NCBI RefSeq assembly: GCF_000282315.2
Contig: NZ_AKJN02000010.1
Span: 35,384 to 99,383 of the forward strand
Direction of reading: 5' to 3'
Source of the DNA: Pseudomonas sp. GM41(2012)
GTDB lineage: Bacteria > Pseudomonadota > Gammaproteobacteria > Pseudomonadales > Pseudomonadaceae
Length of the DNA stretch: 64,000 bases
Position 1 is the first letter of the stretch. Each line of letters opens with the position of its first letter. The position numbers and the translations under genes are program-made. The notes under the pieces were generated by a model. It searched no databases and was not told the origin of the DNA. It saw only the letters and a program-made list of their open reading frames with translations. Shown piece after piece: positions 34,902 to 43,074 of the stretch.

Positions 34902-35657
34902 ATGCGTCGCCCTATGGTAGCTGGTAACTGGAAGATGCACGGTACCCGCGCCAGCGTCGCTGAGCTGATCAATGGCCTTCGTCATCTGGCCTTGCCGAGC
35001 GATGTTGATGTAGCGGTATTCCCGCCTTGCTTGCATATCAATCAAGTGATTGATGGCCTGGAAGGAAAGTCGATTTCGGTCGGCGCGCAGAATTCTGCGG
35101 TGGAATCCATGCAAGGTGCATTGACCGGTGAGATTTCGCCGAGTCAGTTGGTGGATGCAGGTTGTTCCCTGGTGCTTGTCGGGCACTCCGAGCGCCGCCA
35201 GATAATGGGCGAGCAGGACGGAGTGCTGATTCGCAAGTTCGCAGCGGCACAGGCATGCGGCTTGATTCCGGTGTTGTGCGTAGGGGAAACCCTTGAAGAG
35301 CGCGAAGCTGGAAAAACTCTTGAGGTTGTCGGGCGTCAGCTAGGCAGTATCATAGAGGAGCTCGGTGTTGGTGCTTTTGCAAAGGCAGTAATCGCTTACG
35401 AGCCGGTCTGGGCCATTGGTACCGGGCTGACTGCTTCGCCGCAACAGGCGCAGGATGTGCATGCAGCCATTCGCGCTCAGTTGGCGGCAGAGAATTCTGA
35501 GGTCGCACAAGGTGTGCGGCTTCTATACGGCGGCAGCGTGAAGGCGGCCAATGCGGTCGAACTGTTCGGCATGCCGGATATCGATGGGGGGCTCATTGGT
35601 GGGGCTTCCCTGAATGCAGATGAGTTCGGTGCGATTTGTCGCGCCGCGGGAAACTGA
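34902..35657 (+). CDS. tpiA: Triosephosphate isomerase
   Basis: A 251-residue glycolytic enzyme. Active-site Lys in GNWKMHG, His in VLVGHSERRQ, Glu in AYEPVWAIGTG; phosphate loop LYGGSVKAAN. Same order glmM-tpiA-secG as in other Pseudomonas. Confidence 0.98.
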   Translation: MRRPMVAGNWKMHGTRASVAELINGLRHLALPSDVDVAVFPPCLHINQVIDGLEGKSISVGAQNSAVESMQGALTGEISPSQLVDAGCSLVLVGHSERRQIMGEQDGVLIRKFAAAQACGLIPVLCVGETLEEREAGKTLEVVGRQLGSIIEELGVGAFAKAVIAYEPVWAIGTGLTASPQQAQDVHAAIRAQLAAENSEVAQGVRLLYGGSVKAANAVELFGMPDIDGGLIGGASLNADEFGAICRAAGN

Positions 35658-35661
35658 AAAA

Positions 35662-36045
35662 ATGCTGGAAACAGTCGTAGTCGTTTTTCATCTGCTGGGT
35701 GCGTTGGGCGTAGTTGCTCTGGTATTGCTGCAGCAGGGTAAAGGTGCGGATGCTGGCGCGTCTTTCGGAGCAGGTGCTTCAAATACTGTGTTCGGAAGCC
35801 AAGGTTCCTCTACCTTTCTTAGTAAGTTTACTGCTATACTTGCCGCCGGTTTCTTCATAACCAGCTTAGGGTTAGGTTACTTTGCTAAAGAGAAGGCTCA
35901 TCAGCTGACTCAAGTAGGTTTGCCAAACCCGGCAGTGTTGGAAGTTCCAAAGCAACAACCGGCTTCTGATGATGTACCGGTGCTTCAAGAGCAAAAGTCG
36001 GCTACTCCAGCGACTGACGTGCCTCCAGCTCAAGAGCAAAAGTAA
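35662..36045 (+). CDS. secG: Preprotein translocase subunit SecG
   Basis: A 127-residue protein with two membrane helices (residues about 1-20 and 52-72) joined by the conserved loop LLQQGKGADAGASFGAGAS. It assists SecYEG protein export. The C-terminal 45 residues are Pro/Gln/Ala rich and lie outside the family core. It starts four bases after tpiA and precedes two tRNA genes. Confidence 0.96.
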   Translation: MLETVVVVFHLLGALGVVALVLLQQGKGADAGASFGAGASNTVFGSQGSSTFLSKFTAILAAGFFITSLGLGYFAKEKAHQLTQVGLPNPAVLEVPKQQPASDDVPVLQEQKSATPATDVPPAQEQK

Positions 36046-36067
36046 GAAGGGTTTCAAACGTAGTATT

Positions 36068-36153
36068 GCCGAGGTGGTGGAATTGGTAGACACGCAACCT
36101 TGAGGTGGTTGTGCCCATAGGGTGTAGGGGTTCGAGTCCCCTTCTCGGTACCA
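36068..36153 (+). tRNA. tRNA-Leu (anticodon GAG)
   Basis: An 86-base class II tRNA with encoded CCA. The anticodon arm CAACC-TTGAGGT-GGTTG gives GAG; a variable arm and T arm (AGGGG-TTCGAGT-CCCCT) are present. Confidence 0.96.
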
Positions 36154-36164
36154 ATTATCAGGAG

Positions 36165-36187
36165 AGCCCGCTGTTGCGGGCTTTCTT
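36165..36187 (+). terminator. Hairpin after tRNA-Leu
   Basis: AGCCCGC and GCGGGCT with a TGTT loop, followed by TTCTTG. Probable partial terminator of the tpiA-secG-tRNA-Leu transcript. Confidence 0.65.
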
Positions 36188-36249
36188 GTAGGTGGAAGGT
36201 TACATTGACCCTGTCAGGGATCGGTCGTATACTTCCGCCCCAGCTTTGT

Positions 36250-36326
<77 letters not shown>

Positions 36327-36334
36327 GTTTAAGG

Positions 36335-36356
36335 AGCCCCTTTTAAGGGGCTTTTT
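36335..36356 (+). terminator. Terminator after tRNA-fMet
   Basis: AGCCCC/GGGGCT stem followed by TTTTT, nine bases past the tRNA end. Confidence 0.85.
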
Positions 36357-36373
36357 GTTAGCTGGACACTTTC

Positions 36374-36424
36374 AACGCCGCTGTTCGACGGCGTTTCAAG
36401 GATGGGCGTTTCGCCCATTTTTTT
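36374..36424 (+). terminator. Second hairpin and second terminator before rimP
   Basis: AACGCCG/CGGCGTT (36374-36395) is followed by ATGGGCG/CGCCCAT (36402-36418) with a run of seven T. This strong terminator ends 41 bases before the rimP start, with little room for a new promoter. Confidence 0.85.
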
Positions 36425-36464
36425 ATTTTGCACAGCATGCACATACATGCACGAGGGGGTTCAG

Positions 36465-36923
36465 GTGTCGAGCAAGCTAGAAGAGTTGCAGGCCTTGCTG
36501 GCCCCGGTGGTCGTGGCCCTAGGCTATGAATGCTGGGGTATTGAGTTTTCGGCTCAAGGTCGCCACTCAATGTTGCGCGTTTATATCGATAAAGAGGGCG
36601 GCGTGCTGGTGGACGATTGTGCCATTGTCAGCCGTCAGATCAGTGGTGTTCTGGATGTTGAAGATCCAATCGCCGTTGAATACACCCTTGAAGTTTCCTC
36701 GCCTGGCATGGAACGCCCGCTGTTCACTATTGAGCAGTTTGCAAAATTTGCCGGTGAACAAGTGAAGATCAAGCTGCGCTCGCCTTTTGAAGGCCGACGC
36801 AACTTTCAGGGCCTTCTGCGCGGTGTAGAAGAGCAGGACGTCGTGGTGCAGGTAGAAGACCATGAGTTCCTGTTGCCGATCGATATGATCGACAAGGCCA
36901 ACATTATTCCCAGTTTTGACTGA
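36465..36923 (+). CDS. rimP: Ribosome maturation factor RimP
   Basis: A 152-residue protein needed for 30S subunit maturation. Family pattern: LEELQALLAPVVVALGYECWGIEF, LRVYIDKEGGVLVDDC, YTLEVSSPGMERPLF. The GTG at 36465 is chosen: GAGGGGG lies six bases upstream and the N-terminus (SSKLEEL) fits the family, although the frame runs further upstream. First gene of rimP-nusA-infB-rbfA-truB. Confidence 0.95.
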   Translation: MSSKLEELQALLAPVVVALGYECWGIEFSAQGRHSMLRVYIDKEGGVLVDDCAIVSRQISGVLDVEDPIAVEYTLEVSSPGMERPLFTIEQFAKFAGEQVKIKLRSPFEGRRNFQGLLRGVEEQDVVVQVEDHEFLLPIDMIDKANIIPSFD

Positions 36924-36970
36924 GACGCGGATCCCGCGGATCCAATGGCTTGCGAAAGGCGAGGCGTACG

Positions 36971-38452
36971 ATGAGCAAAGAAGTACTGCTGGTTGTTGAG
37001 TCGGTATCCAATGAAAAGGGCGTACCGGCAAACGTAATTTTTGAAGCGCTGGAGCTGGCTCTGGCCACTGCTACCAAAAAACGTTTCGAGGACGAAGTCG
37101 ATCTGCGTGTGGAAATCAATCGCCACACCGGTGCTTACGAGACATTCCGTCGCTGGACGGTCGTCGAAGAAGCAGACCTGGACGATCCGGCCATCGAAAC
37201 CTGGCCGAGCAAGGTTGCAGAAACGCATCCTGGTGCCCAGGTTGGTGATGTAGTCGAAGAAAAGATCGAGTCCATTGAGTTCGGCCGCATCGCTGCACAG
37301 ACTGCCAAGCAAGTCATCGTGCAGAAAGTTCGCGAAGCCGAGCGCGCTCAAGTCGTTGATGCCTATCGCGAGCGCCTGGGGGAAATCATCTCCGGCACCG
37401 TGAAGAAAGTAACCCGCGACAACGTGATCGTCGACCTGGGCAACAACGCCGAAGCGTTGCTGGCTCGTGAAGACATCATTTCTCGCGAAACCTTCCGGGT
37501 TGGCGTGCGTTTGCGTGCGCTGCTCAAGGAAATCCGCACCGAGAACCGCGGCCCGCAGCTGATCCTGTCGCGTACTGCGCCGGAAATGCTGATCGAGTTG
37601 TTCCGCATCGAAGTGCCGGAAATCGCTGAAGGCCTGATCGAAGTAATGGCTGCGTCCCGTGATCCGGGTTCGCGCGCCAAGATCGCGGTCCGCTCCAAGG
37701 ACAAACGCATCGACCCGCAAGGCGCTTGCATCGGTATGCGCGGTTCGCGCGTCCAGGCAGTGTCGGGTGAGTTGGGCGGTGAGCGTGTGGACATCGTCCT
37801 GTGGGACGACAACCCGGCTCAGTTTGTGATCAATGCAATGTCGCCGGCTGAAGTGGCGGCAATTATCGTTGACGAAGATGCCCATGCAATGGACATCGCC
37901 GTTGGCGCAGACAATCTGGCTCAGGCCATTGGTCGGGGTGGTCAGAACGTGCGTCTGGCTAGCCAGTTGACTGGCTGGACCCTGAACGTGATGACCGAAT
38001 CGGACATCCAGGCTAAGCAGCAAGCAGAAACCGGCGACATCCTGCGCAACTTCATCGACGAGCTGGAAGTCGACGAAGACCTGGCACAGGTGCTGGTAGA
38101 TGAAGGCTTTACCAGCCTGGAAGAGATTGCCTACGTACCGTTGGAAGAAATGCTCAACATCGACGGCTTTGACGAAGAAACCGTCAACGAGCTTCGCGCT
38201 CGCGCCAAGGATCGTTTGTTGACCAAAGCCATCGCTACTGAGGAAAAGCTGGCAGACGCCCATCCGGCCGAAGACCTGCTCTCGCTTGAGGGTATGGACA
38301 AGGATTTGGCGATGGAACTGGCGGTGCGCGGCGTAATTACCCGCGAAGACCTGGCCGAGCAGTCTATTGACGACCTGCTCGACATCGACGGCATTGACGA
38401 TGATCGTGCCGGCAAGTTGATCATGGCCGCCCGAGCCCACTGGTTCGAGTAA
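36971..38452 (+). CDS. nusA: Transcription termination/antitermination factor NusA
   Basis: A 493-residue protein: N-terminal polymerase-binding domain, S1 domain (ISGTVKKVTRDNVIVDLGNN), two KH domains (CIGMRGSRVQAVSGEL, AIGRGGQNVRLASQLTGW) and two C-terminal acidic repeats ending HWFE. It controls pausing, termination and antitermination. Confidence 0.98.
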   Translation: MSKEVLLVVESVSNEKGVPANVIFEALELALATATKKRFEDEVDLRVEINRHTGAYETFRRWTVVEEADLDDPAIETWPSKVAETHPGAQVGDVVEEKIESIEFGRIAAQTAKQVIVQKVREAERAQVVDAYRERLGEIISGTVKKVTRDNVIVDLGNNAEALLAREDIISRETFRVGVRLRALLKEIRTENRGPQLILSRTAPEMLIELFRIEVPEIAEGLIEVMAASRDPGSRAKIAVRSKDKRIDPQGACIGMRGSRVQAVSGELGGERVDIVLWDDNPAQFVINAMSPAEVAAIIVDEDAHAMDIAVGADNLAQAIGRGGQNVRLASQLTGWTLNVMTESDIQAKQQAETGDILRNFIDELEVDEDLAQVLVDEGFTSLEEIAYVPLEEMLNIDGFDEETVNELRARAKDRLLTKAIATEEKLADAHPAEDLLSLEGMDKDLAMELAVRGVITREDLAEQSIDDLLDIDGIDDDRAGKLIMAARAHWFE

Positions 38453-38479
38453 TTAGGCGCGGCCTGAGGAGAGAAGTGC

Positions 38480-41008
38480 ATGACGCAAGTCACGGTGAAA
38501 CAACTGGCCGATGAGGTCAAAACACCGGTAGAGCGCCTGTTGCAGCAGATGCGTGAGGCAGGTCTGCCGCACACCGCCGCCGAAGAACATGTGACTGACA
38601 GTGAGAAGCAATCTTTGCTGACTCACTTGAAAAGCAGCCACAAGGCGAAAGTGGAAGAACCACGCAAGATCACACTGCAGCGTAAAACCACCAGCACCCT
38701 GCGTGTTGCTGGCAGCAAAAGCATCAGTGTTGAAGTACGTAAAAAGAAAGTTTTCGTACAGCGCAGCCCGGAAGAAATCGAAGCCGAGCGCAAACGCGAA
38801 CTGGAAGAACGTCGCGCAGTAGAAAATGCTGCACGTCAGAAGGCTGAAGAAGAAGCCAAGCGTCGCGCCGAAGAAGAAGCGCGTCGCCAGCCTGCTGCTG
38901 CACAATCCGCTACTAACGACGCCGTTGCAGCACCTGCTGCAGTTGCCGAGCCAGTACGTGAAAGCGCGCCAGTTGTGGCTGCTGCACCAGCGCCGTCTGC
39001 CGATGTTCGCAACAAGCAGAACGAACAGCGTCGTCCGGACAAACCACGTGCCGACGATAACAGTCGTCGTGGCAGTGGCGATGGTGAGCGCAAAAACGCT
39101 CCGCATCGTGCTTCGGTCAAAGAGAAAGCGCCTGCTCCACGCGTTGCCCCACGTACTACCGACGAAGAAAGCGATGGCTTCCGTCGTGGTGGTCGCGGCA
39201 AGGCCAAGCTGAAGAAACGCAACGCTCACGGTTTCCAGAGCCCAACCGGCCCTGTAGTGCGCGAAGTGAAGATCGGCGAGACCATCACTGTTGGCGATCT
39301 CGCCCAGCAGATGTCGGTCAAGGCTGCTGAAATCATCAAGTTCATGTTCAAACTGGGTACTCCAGCGACCATCAACCAGGTACTGGATCAGGAAACTGCC
39401 CAACTGGTTGCTGAAGAGTTGGGCCACAAAGTGACCCTGGTCAGCGACACCGCCCTGGAAGATTCCCTGGCCGAGTCCCTGAAGTTTGAAGGTGAAGCGT
39501 TCTCCCGTGCACCAGTTGTGACCGTAATGGGCCACGTTGACCACGGTAAGACCTCGCTGCTCGACTATATCCGTCGTGCCAAGGTAGCTGCTGGCGAAGC
39601 CGGCGGTATCACCCAGCACATCGGTGCGTACCACGTTGAAACTGATCGCGGCATGGTCACTTTCCTCGATACCCCGGGTCACGCTGCGTTTACCGCAATG
39701 CGTGCTCGTGGTGCCAAGGCGACTGACATCGTGATCCTGGTAGTTGCAGCGGACGACGGCGTGATGCCGCAGACCATTGAAGCTGTCCAGCATGCCAAGG
39801 CTGCCGGTGTTCCTCTGGTAGTTGCAGTGAACAAAATCGACAAGCCGGGCGCTGATCTCGATCGCATCCGTAGCGAACTGTCGGTTCACGGCGTGACTTC
39901 GGAAGAGTGGGGCGGCGACACCCCGTTCGTATCGGTTTCGGCGAAAGTCGGTACTGGCGTGGACGAGTTGCTCGAAGCTGTTCTGCTGCAAGCTGAAGTT
40001 CTGGAACTGAAAGCGACTCCTTCGGCTCCTGGCCGCGGCGTCGTGGTTGAATCGCGTCTCGACAAAGGTCGTGGCCCGGTTGCTACCGTTCTGGTTCAAG
40101 ACGGTACCCTGCGCCAAGGCGACATGGTGCTGGTCGGTTCGAACTATGGCCGCGTTCGCGCCATGCTCGACGAGAACGGCAAGCCAATCAAAGAAGCCGG
40201 TCCTTCCATCCCTGTCGAGATTCTCGGCCTGGACGGTACCCCGGACGCTGGCGACGAGATGAGCGTAGTTGCTGACGAGAAGAAAGCCCGTGAAGTGGCT
40301 CTGTTCCGTCAAGGCAAGTTCCGCGAAGTCAAACTGGCCCGTGCTCACGCTGGCAAGCTTGAAAACATCTTCGAGAACATGGGTCAGGAAGAGAAGAAGA
40401 CGCTCAACATCGTCCTCAAATCCGACGTCCGTGGTTCGCTGGAAGCGTTGAACGGTGCCTTGAACGGCCTGGGTAACGACGAAGTGCAAGTGCGTGTTGT
40501 CGGTGGCGGTGTCGGTGGTATCACCGAGTCCGACGCCAACCTTGCACTGGCCTCCAACGCTGTACTGTTCGGCTTCAACGTGCGTGCCGATGCTGGCGCT
40601 CGCAAGATCGTCGAGCAGGAAGGTCTGGATATGCGTTACTACAACGTGATCTACGACATCATCGAAGACGTCAAGAAAGCCCTCACCGGTATGCTGGGCA
40701 GCGATGTTCGCGAGAACATCCTGGGTACCGCTGAAGTGCGTGATGTGTTCCGTTCGCCGAAGTTTGGCGCGATCGCCGGTTGCATGGTTATCGAAGGTGT
40801 TGTTCACCGTAACCGTCCAATCCGTGTACTGCGTGAAGACATCGTTATCTTCGAAGGCGAGCTGGAATCCCTGCGCCGCTTCAAGGATGACGCTTCCGAA
40901 GTACGTGCCGGCATGGAATGCGGTATCGGCGTGAAGAGCTACAACGACGTTAAAGTCGGTGACAAGATCGAAGTCTTCGAGAAGGTTCAGGTTGCTCGCA
41001 GCCTCTAA
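38480..41008 (+). CDS. infB: Translation initiation factor IF-2
   Basis: An 842-residue GTPase. N-terminal domain (TVKQLADEVKTPVERLLQQM), a long Lys/Arg/Glu/Ala-rich linker (about residues 85-245), then the G domain (GHVDHGKTS, DTPGHAAF, NKIDKPGAD) and the C-terminal fMet-tRNA binding domain. It brings initiator tRNA, encoded just upstream of this operon, to the 30S subunit. Confidence 0.99.
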   Translation: MTQVTVKQLADEVKTPVERLLQQMREAGLPHTAAEEHVTDSEKQSLLTHLKSSHKAKVEEPRKITLQRKTTSTLRVAGSKSISVEVRKKKVFVQRSPEEIEAERKRELEERRAVENAARQKAEEEAKRRAEEEARRQPAAAQSATNDAVAAPAAVAEPVRESAPVVAAAPAPSADVRNKQNEQRRPDKPRADDNSRRGSGDGERKNAPHRASVKEKAPAPRVAPRTTDEESDGFRRGGRGKAKLKKRNAHGFQSPTGPVVREVKIGETITVGDLAQQMSVKAAEIIKFMFKLGTPATINQVLDQETAQLVAEELGHKVTLVSDTALEDSLAESLKFEGEAFSRAPVVTVMGHVDHGKTSLLDYIRRAKVAAGEAGGITQHIGAYHVETDRGMVTFLDTPGHAAFTAMRARGAKATDIVILVVAADDGVMPQTIEAVQHAKAAGVPLVVAVNKIDKPGADLDRIRSELSVHGVTSEEWGGDTPFVSVSAKVGTGVDELLEAVLLQAEVLELKATPSAPGRGVVVESRLDKGRGPVATVLVQDGTLRQGDMVLVGSNYGRVRAMLDENGKPIKEAGPSIPVEILGLDGTPDAGDEMSVVADEKKAREVALFRQGKFREVKLARAHAGKLENIFENMGQEEKKTLNIVLKSDVRGSLEALNGALNGLGNDEVQVRVVGGGVGGITESDANLALASNAVLFGFNVRADAGARKIVEQEGLDMRYYNVIYDIIEDVKKALTGMLGSDVRENILGTAEVRDVFRSPKFGAIAGCMVIEGVVHRNRPIRVLREDIVIFEGELESLRRFKDDASEVRAGMECGIGVKSYNDVKVGDKIEVFEKVQVARSL

Positions 41009-41079
41009 CTCGCGCACTTCAAGGGCCACGATGAGCCGCCGCATGCAGATGCGCAGCGCAGCGTCAGGACTCTAAACGC

Positions 41080-41113
41080 AACGCCCGGTCTGGCTTTTGT
41101 CAGGCCGGGCGTT
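41080..41113 (+). terminator. Stem-loop between infB and rbfA
   Basis: AACGCCCGGTCTG and CAGGCCGGGCGTT pair over 13 bp (one G-T) with an 8-base loop; only TTT follows. A partial terminator or RNA-processing site inside the operon. Confidence 0.6.
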
Positions 41114-41167
41114 TGCCGCTTTCAGACCCCATGGGTTTCACCGTGTGGCAGTAACAGGTAACAAGAC

Positions 41168-41569
41168 ATGGCAAAAGAATACAGCCGTACCCAACGTATC
41201 GGCGATCAGATGCAGCGTGAGCTGGCACAGCTGATCCGTCGTGAAGTCAAAGACCCGCGCGTCGGCCTGGTCACCATTACCGCTGTTGAAGTCAGCCGTG
41301 ACGTCGGTCACGCCAAGATCTTCATCACCGTGATGGGGCAAGACAACGCTGAAGACATCGCGCAAAGCATCAAGGTGCTCAACTCCGCTGCCGGTTTCCT
41401 GCGCATGCAGTTGGCTCGCGAAATGAAGTTGCGCAGCGTTCCACAGTTGCACTTCCACTACGACGAAAGCGTCGTGCGTGGTGCTCATCTGTCGGCATTG
41501 ATCGAACGTGCGGTAGCTGAAGACAATCAGCATCCGGTTGCGGCAGAAGCCGAAGACACCAAGGAGTAA
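41168..41569 (+). CDS. rbfA: Ribosome-binding factor A
   Basis: A 133-residue KH-like protein that binds the 30S subunit and helps mature the 16S 5' end. Pattern: RTQRIGDQMQRELAQLIRREVKDPRVG, VTITAVEVSRDVGHAKIFITV, PQLHFHYDESV. Three bases separate it from truB. Confidence 0.96.
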   Translation: MAKEYSRTQRIGDQMQRELAQLIRREVKDPRVGLVTITAVEVSRDVGHAKIFITVMGQDNAEDIAQSIKVLNSAAGFLRMQLAREMKLRSVPQLHFHYDESVVRGAHLSALIERAVAEDNQHPVAAEAEDTKE

Positions 41570-41572
41570 TCG

Positions 41573-42490
41573 GTGGCTCAGGTCAAACGTATCCGTCGTA
41601 ACGTCAGCGGTATCATCCTGCTCGACAAGCCACTGGGGTTCACCTCCAATGCGGCGTTGCAGAAGGTTCGCTGGTTGCTGAACGCCGAGAAGGCCGGGCA
41701 CACCGGCAGTCTCGATCCGCTGGCCACTGGCGTGTTGCCGTTGTGCTTCGGTGAGGCCACCAAGTTTTCGCAATACCTGCTCGATTCCGACAAGGGTTAC
41801 GAAACCCTGGCGCAACTGGGCAAGACCACCACCACGGCCGATGCCGAGGGTGATGTGTTGCTGGAGCGCCCGGTGACCGTTGGTCGCGCCGATGTCGAAG
41901 CAGTACTGCCGAAATTTCGTGGGCAAATCAGTCAGATACCGCCCATGTACTCGGCGCTCAAACGTGATGGCCAGCCGTTGTACAAGCTGGCGCGGGCAGG
42001 TGAAGTAGTGGAGCGCGAACCGCGTTCTGTTACTATTACGCGCTTGGAATTACTGGCCTTTGAAGGTGATACTGCGCGGCTTGCAGTGGATTGCACCAAA
42101 GGTACCTATATCCGCACCCTGGTGGAGGATATCGGTGAGCAACTCGGTTGTGGCGCATACGTTGCTGAACTGCGACGTACCCAGGCCGGGCCTTTCACGC
42201 TGGCACAGACAGTCACGCTGGAAGAGTTGGAAGCGGTACATGCCGAAGGCGGCAACGAAGCGGTCGACCGCTTTTTGATGCCCTCGGACAGCGGCCTGCT
42301 GGATTGGCCGCTGTTGCAGTTCTCGGAGCACAGCTCGTTCTACTGGCTTAACGGCCAACCGGTACGAGCCCCGGATGCACCGAAGTTCGGCATGGTACGG
42401 GTACAGGATCACAATGGTCGCTTCATCGGTATCGGTGAAGTGAGCGAAGACGGGCGCATCGCGCCACGTCGACTGATTCGGTCAGAATGA
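41573..42490 (+). CDS. truB: tRNA pseudouridine-55 synthase TruB
   Basis: A 305-residue enzyme that makes pseudouridine 55 in the T loop of tRNAs. Catalytic Asp in AGHTGSLDPLATGVLPLC; IPPMYSALKRDGQPLY; TYIRTLVEDIG. The start is GTG, with AAGGAG seven bases upstream. Confidence 0.97.
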   Translation: MAQVKRIRRNVSGIILLDKPLGFTSNAALQKVRWLLNAEKAGHTGSLDPLATGVLPLCFGEATKFSQYLLDSDKGYETLAQLGKTTTTADAEGDVLLERPVTVGRADVEAVLPKFRGQISQIPPMYSALKRDGQPLYKLARAGEVVEREPRSVTITRLELLAFEGDTARLAVDCTKGTYIRTLVEDIGEQLGCGAYVAELRRTQAGPFTLAQTVTLEELEAVHAEGGNEAVDRFLMPSDSGLLDWPLLQFSEHSSFYWLNGQPVRAPDAPKFGMVRVQDHNGRFIGIGEVSEDGRIAPRRLIRSE

Positions 42491-42607
42491 CCGGACGAGG
42501 GTGGCTGTTAACAGGCACGGTCACTACTCATTTTTAGATACAGGGATTTGTCCCTGGCCTGTTGAAACTGTTTTTTTGAAACAGTTTCCTGATAAAAGGA
42601 TTGCCTC

Positions 42608-42877
42608 ATGGCTCTCGACGTTCAAGAAAAAGCTCAAATCGTAGCTGACTACCAGCAAGCTGTTGGTGACACTGGTTCGCCAGAAGTGCAAGTTGCACTG
42701 CTGACCCACAACATCAACAAGCTGCAAGGTCACTTCAAGGCCAACGGTAAAGATCACCACTCCCGTCGTGGTCTGATCCGCATGGTAAACCAGCGTCGTA
42801 AGCTGCTGGACTACCTGAAAGGCAAGGATCTGGGTCGTTACCAGACTCTGATCGGTCGCCTGGGTCTGCGTCGCTAA
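42608..42877 (+). CDS. rpsO: 30S ribosomal protein S15
   Basis: An 89-residue protein with the S15 core GDTGSPEVQVALLTHNINKLQGHFK and DHHSRRGLIRMVNQRRKLLDYL. The 117-base leader has the hairpin GAAACTG/CAGTTTC close to the start, which may serve S15 self-control as in E. coli, though its form differs. AAGGA lies nine bases upstream. Confidence 0.98.
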   Translation: MALDVQEKAQIVADYQQAVGDTGSPEVQVALLTHNINKLQGHFKANGKDHHSRRGLIRMVNQRRKLLDYLKGKDLGRYQTLIGRLGLRR

Positions 42878-42892
42878 TAAGCGATTGCGCTA

Positions 42893-42963
42893 GAGGTTGG
42901 TTGTCTGTCGTACGTCAGTGGGTTTCCCGCTGGCGCATGGCAGGCTCCCAGCCTCAAGTTTTA
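42893..42963 (+). terminator. rpsO-pnp intergenic stem-loop
   Basis: A long imperfect stem from GAGGTTGG (42893) to CCAGCCTC (42948-42955), with an inner CAGTGGG/CCCGCTG hairpin, followed by AAGTTTTATC. The site matches the rpsO terminator and pnp leader region, where RNase III cuts in E. coli; processing here is inferred. Confidence 0.55.
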
Positions 42964-43074
42964 TCTGGATACCTGCTTTACCTGGACAATGACAGTCGGG
43001 CCGATTCCCGGCGTTGCCCAAGAATTTCGCAAGAAGACAAGTTCCCCAAGAGCCACAAAAGAAGGTAGGACACC

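Noticed and set aside
36402..36464. N-terminal extension of RimP from an ATG at 36402
   Set aside because: It would begin inside a terminator hairpin; the GTG at 36465 has a strong ribosome site and the usual family start.
38453..41044. An 863-codon frame opposite infB, and similar ones opposite fruB (56658-59261), pnp (42961-45027), fruA (60526-62394), ftsH (30687-32000) and nusA (36806-38440)
   Set aside because: All lie fully over well-identified genes and show no recognisable domain; treated as shadows.
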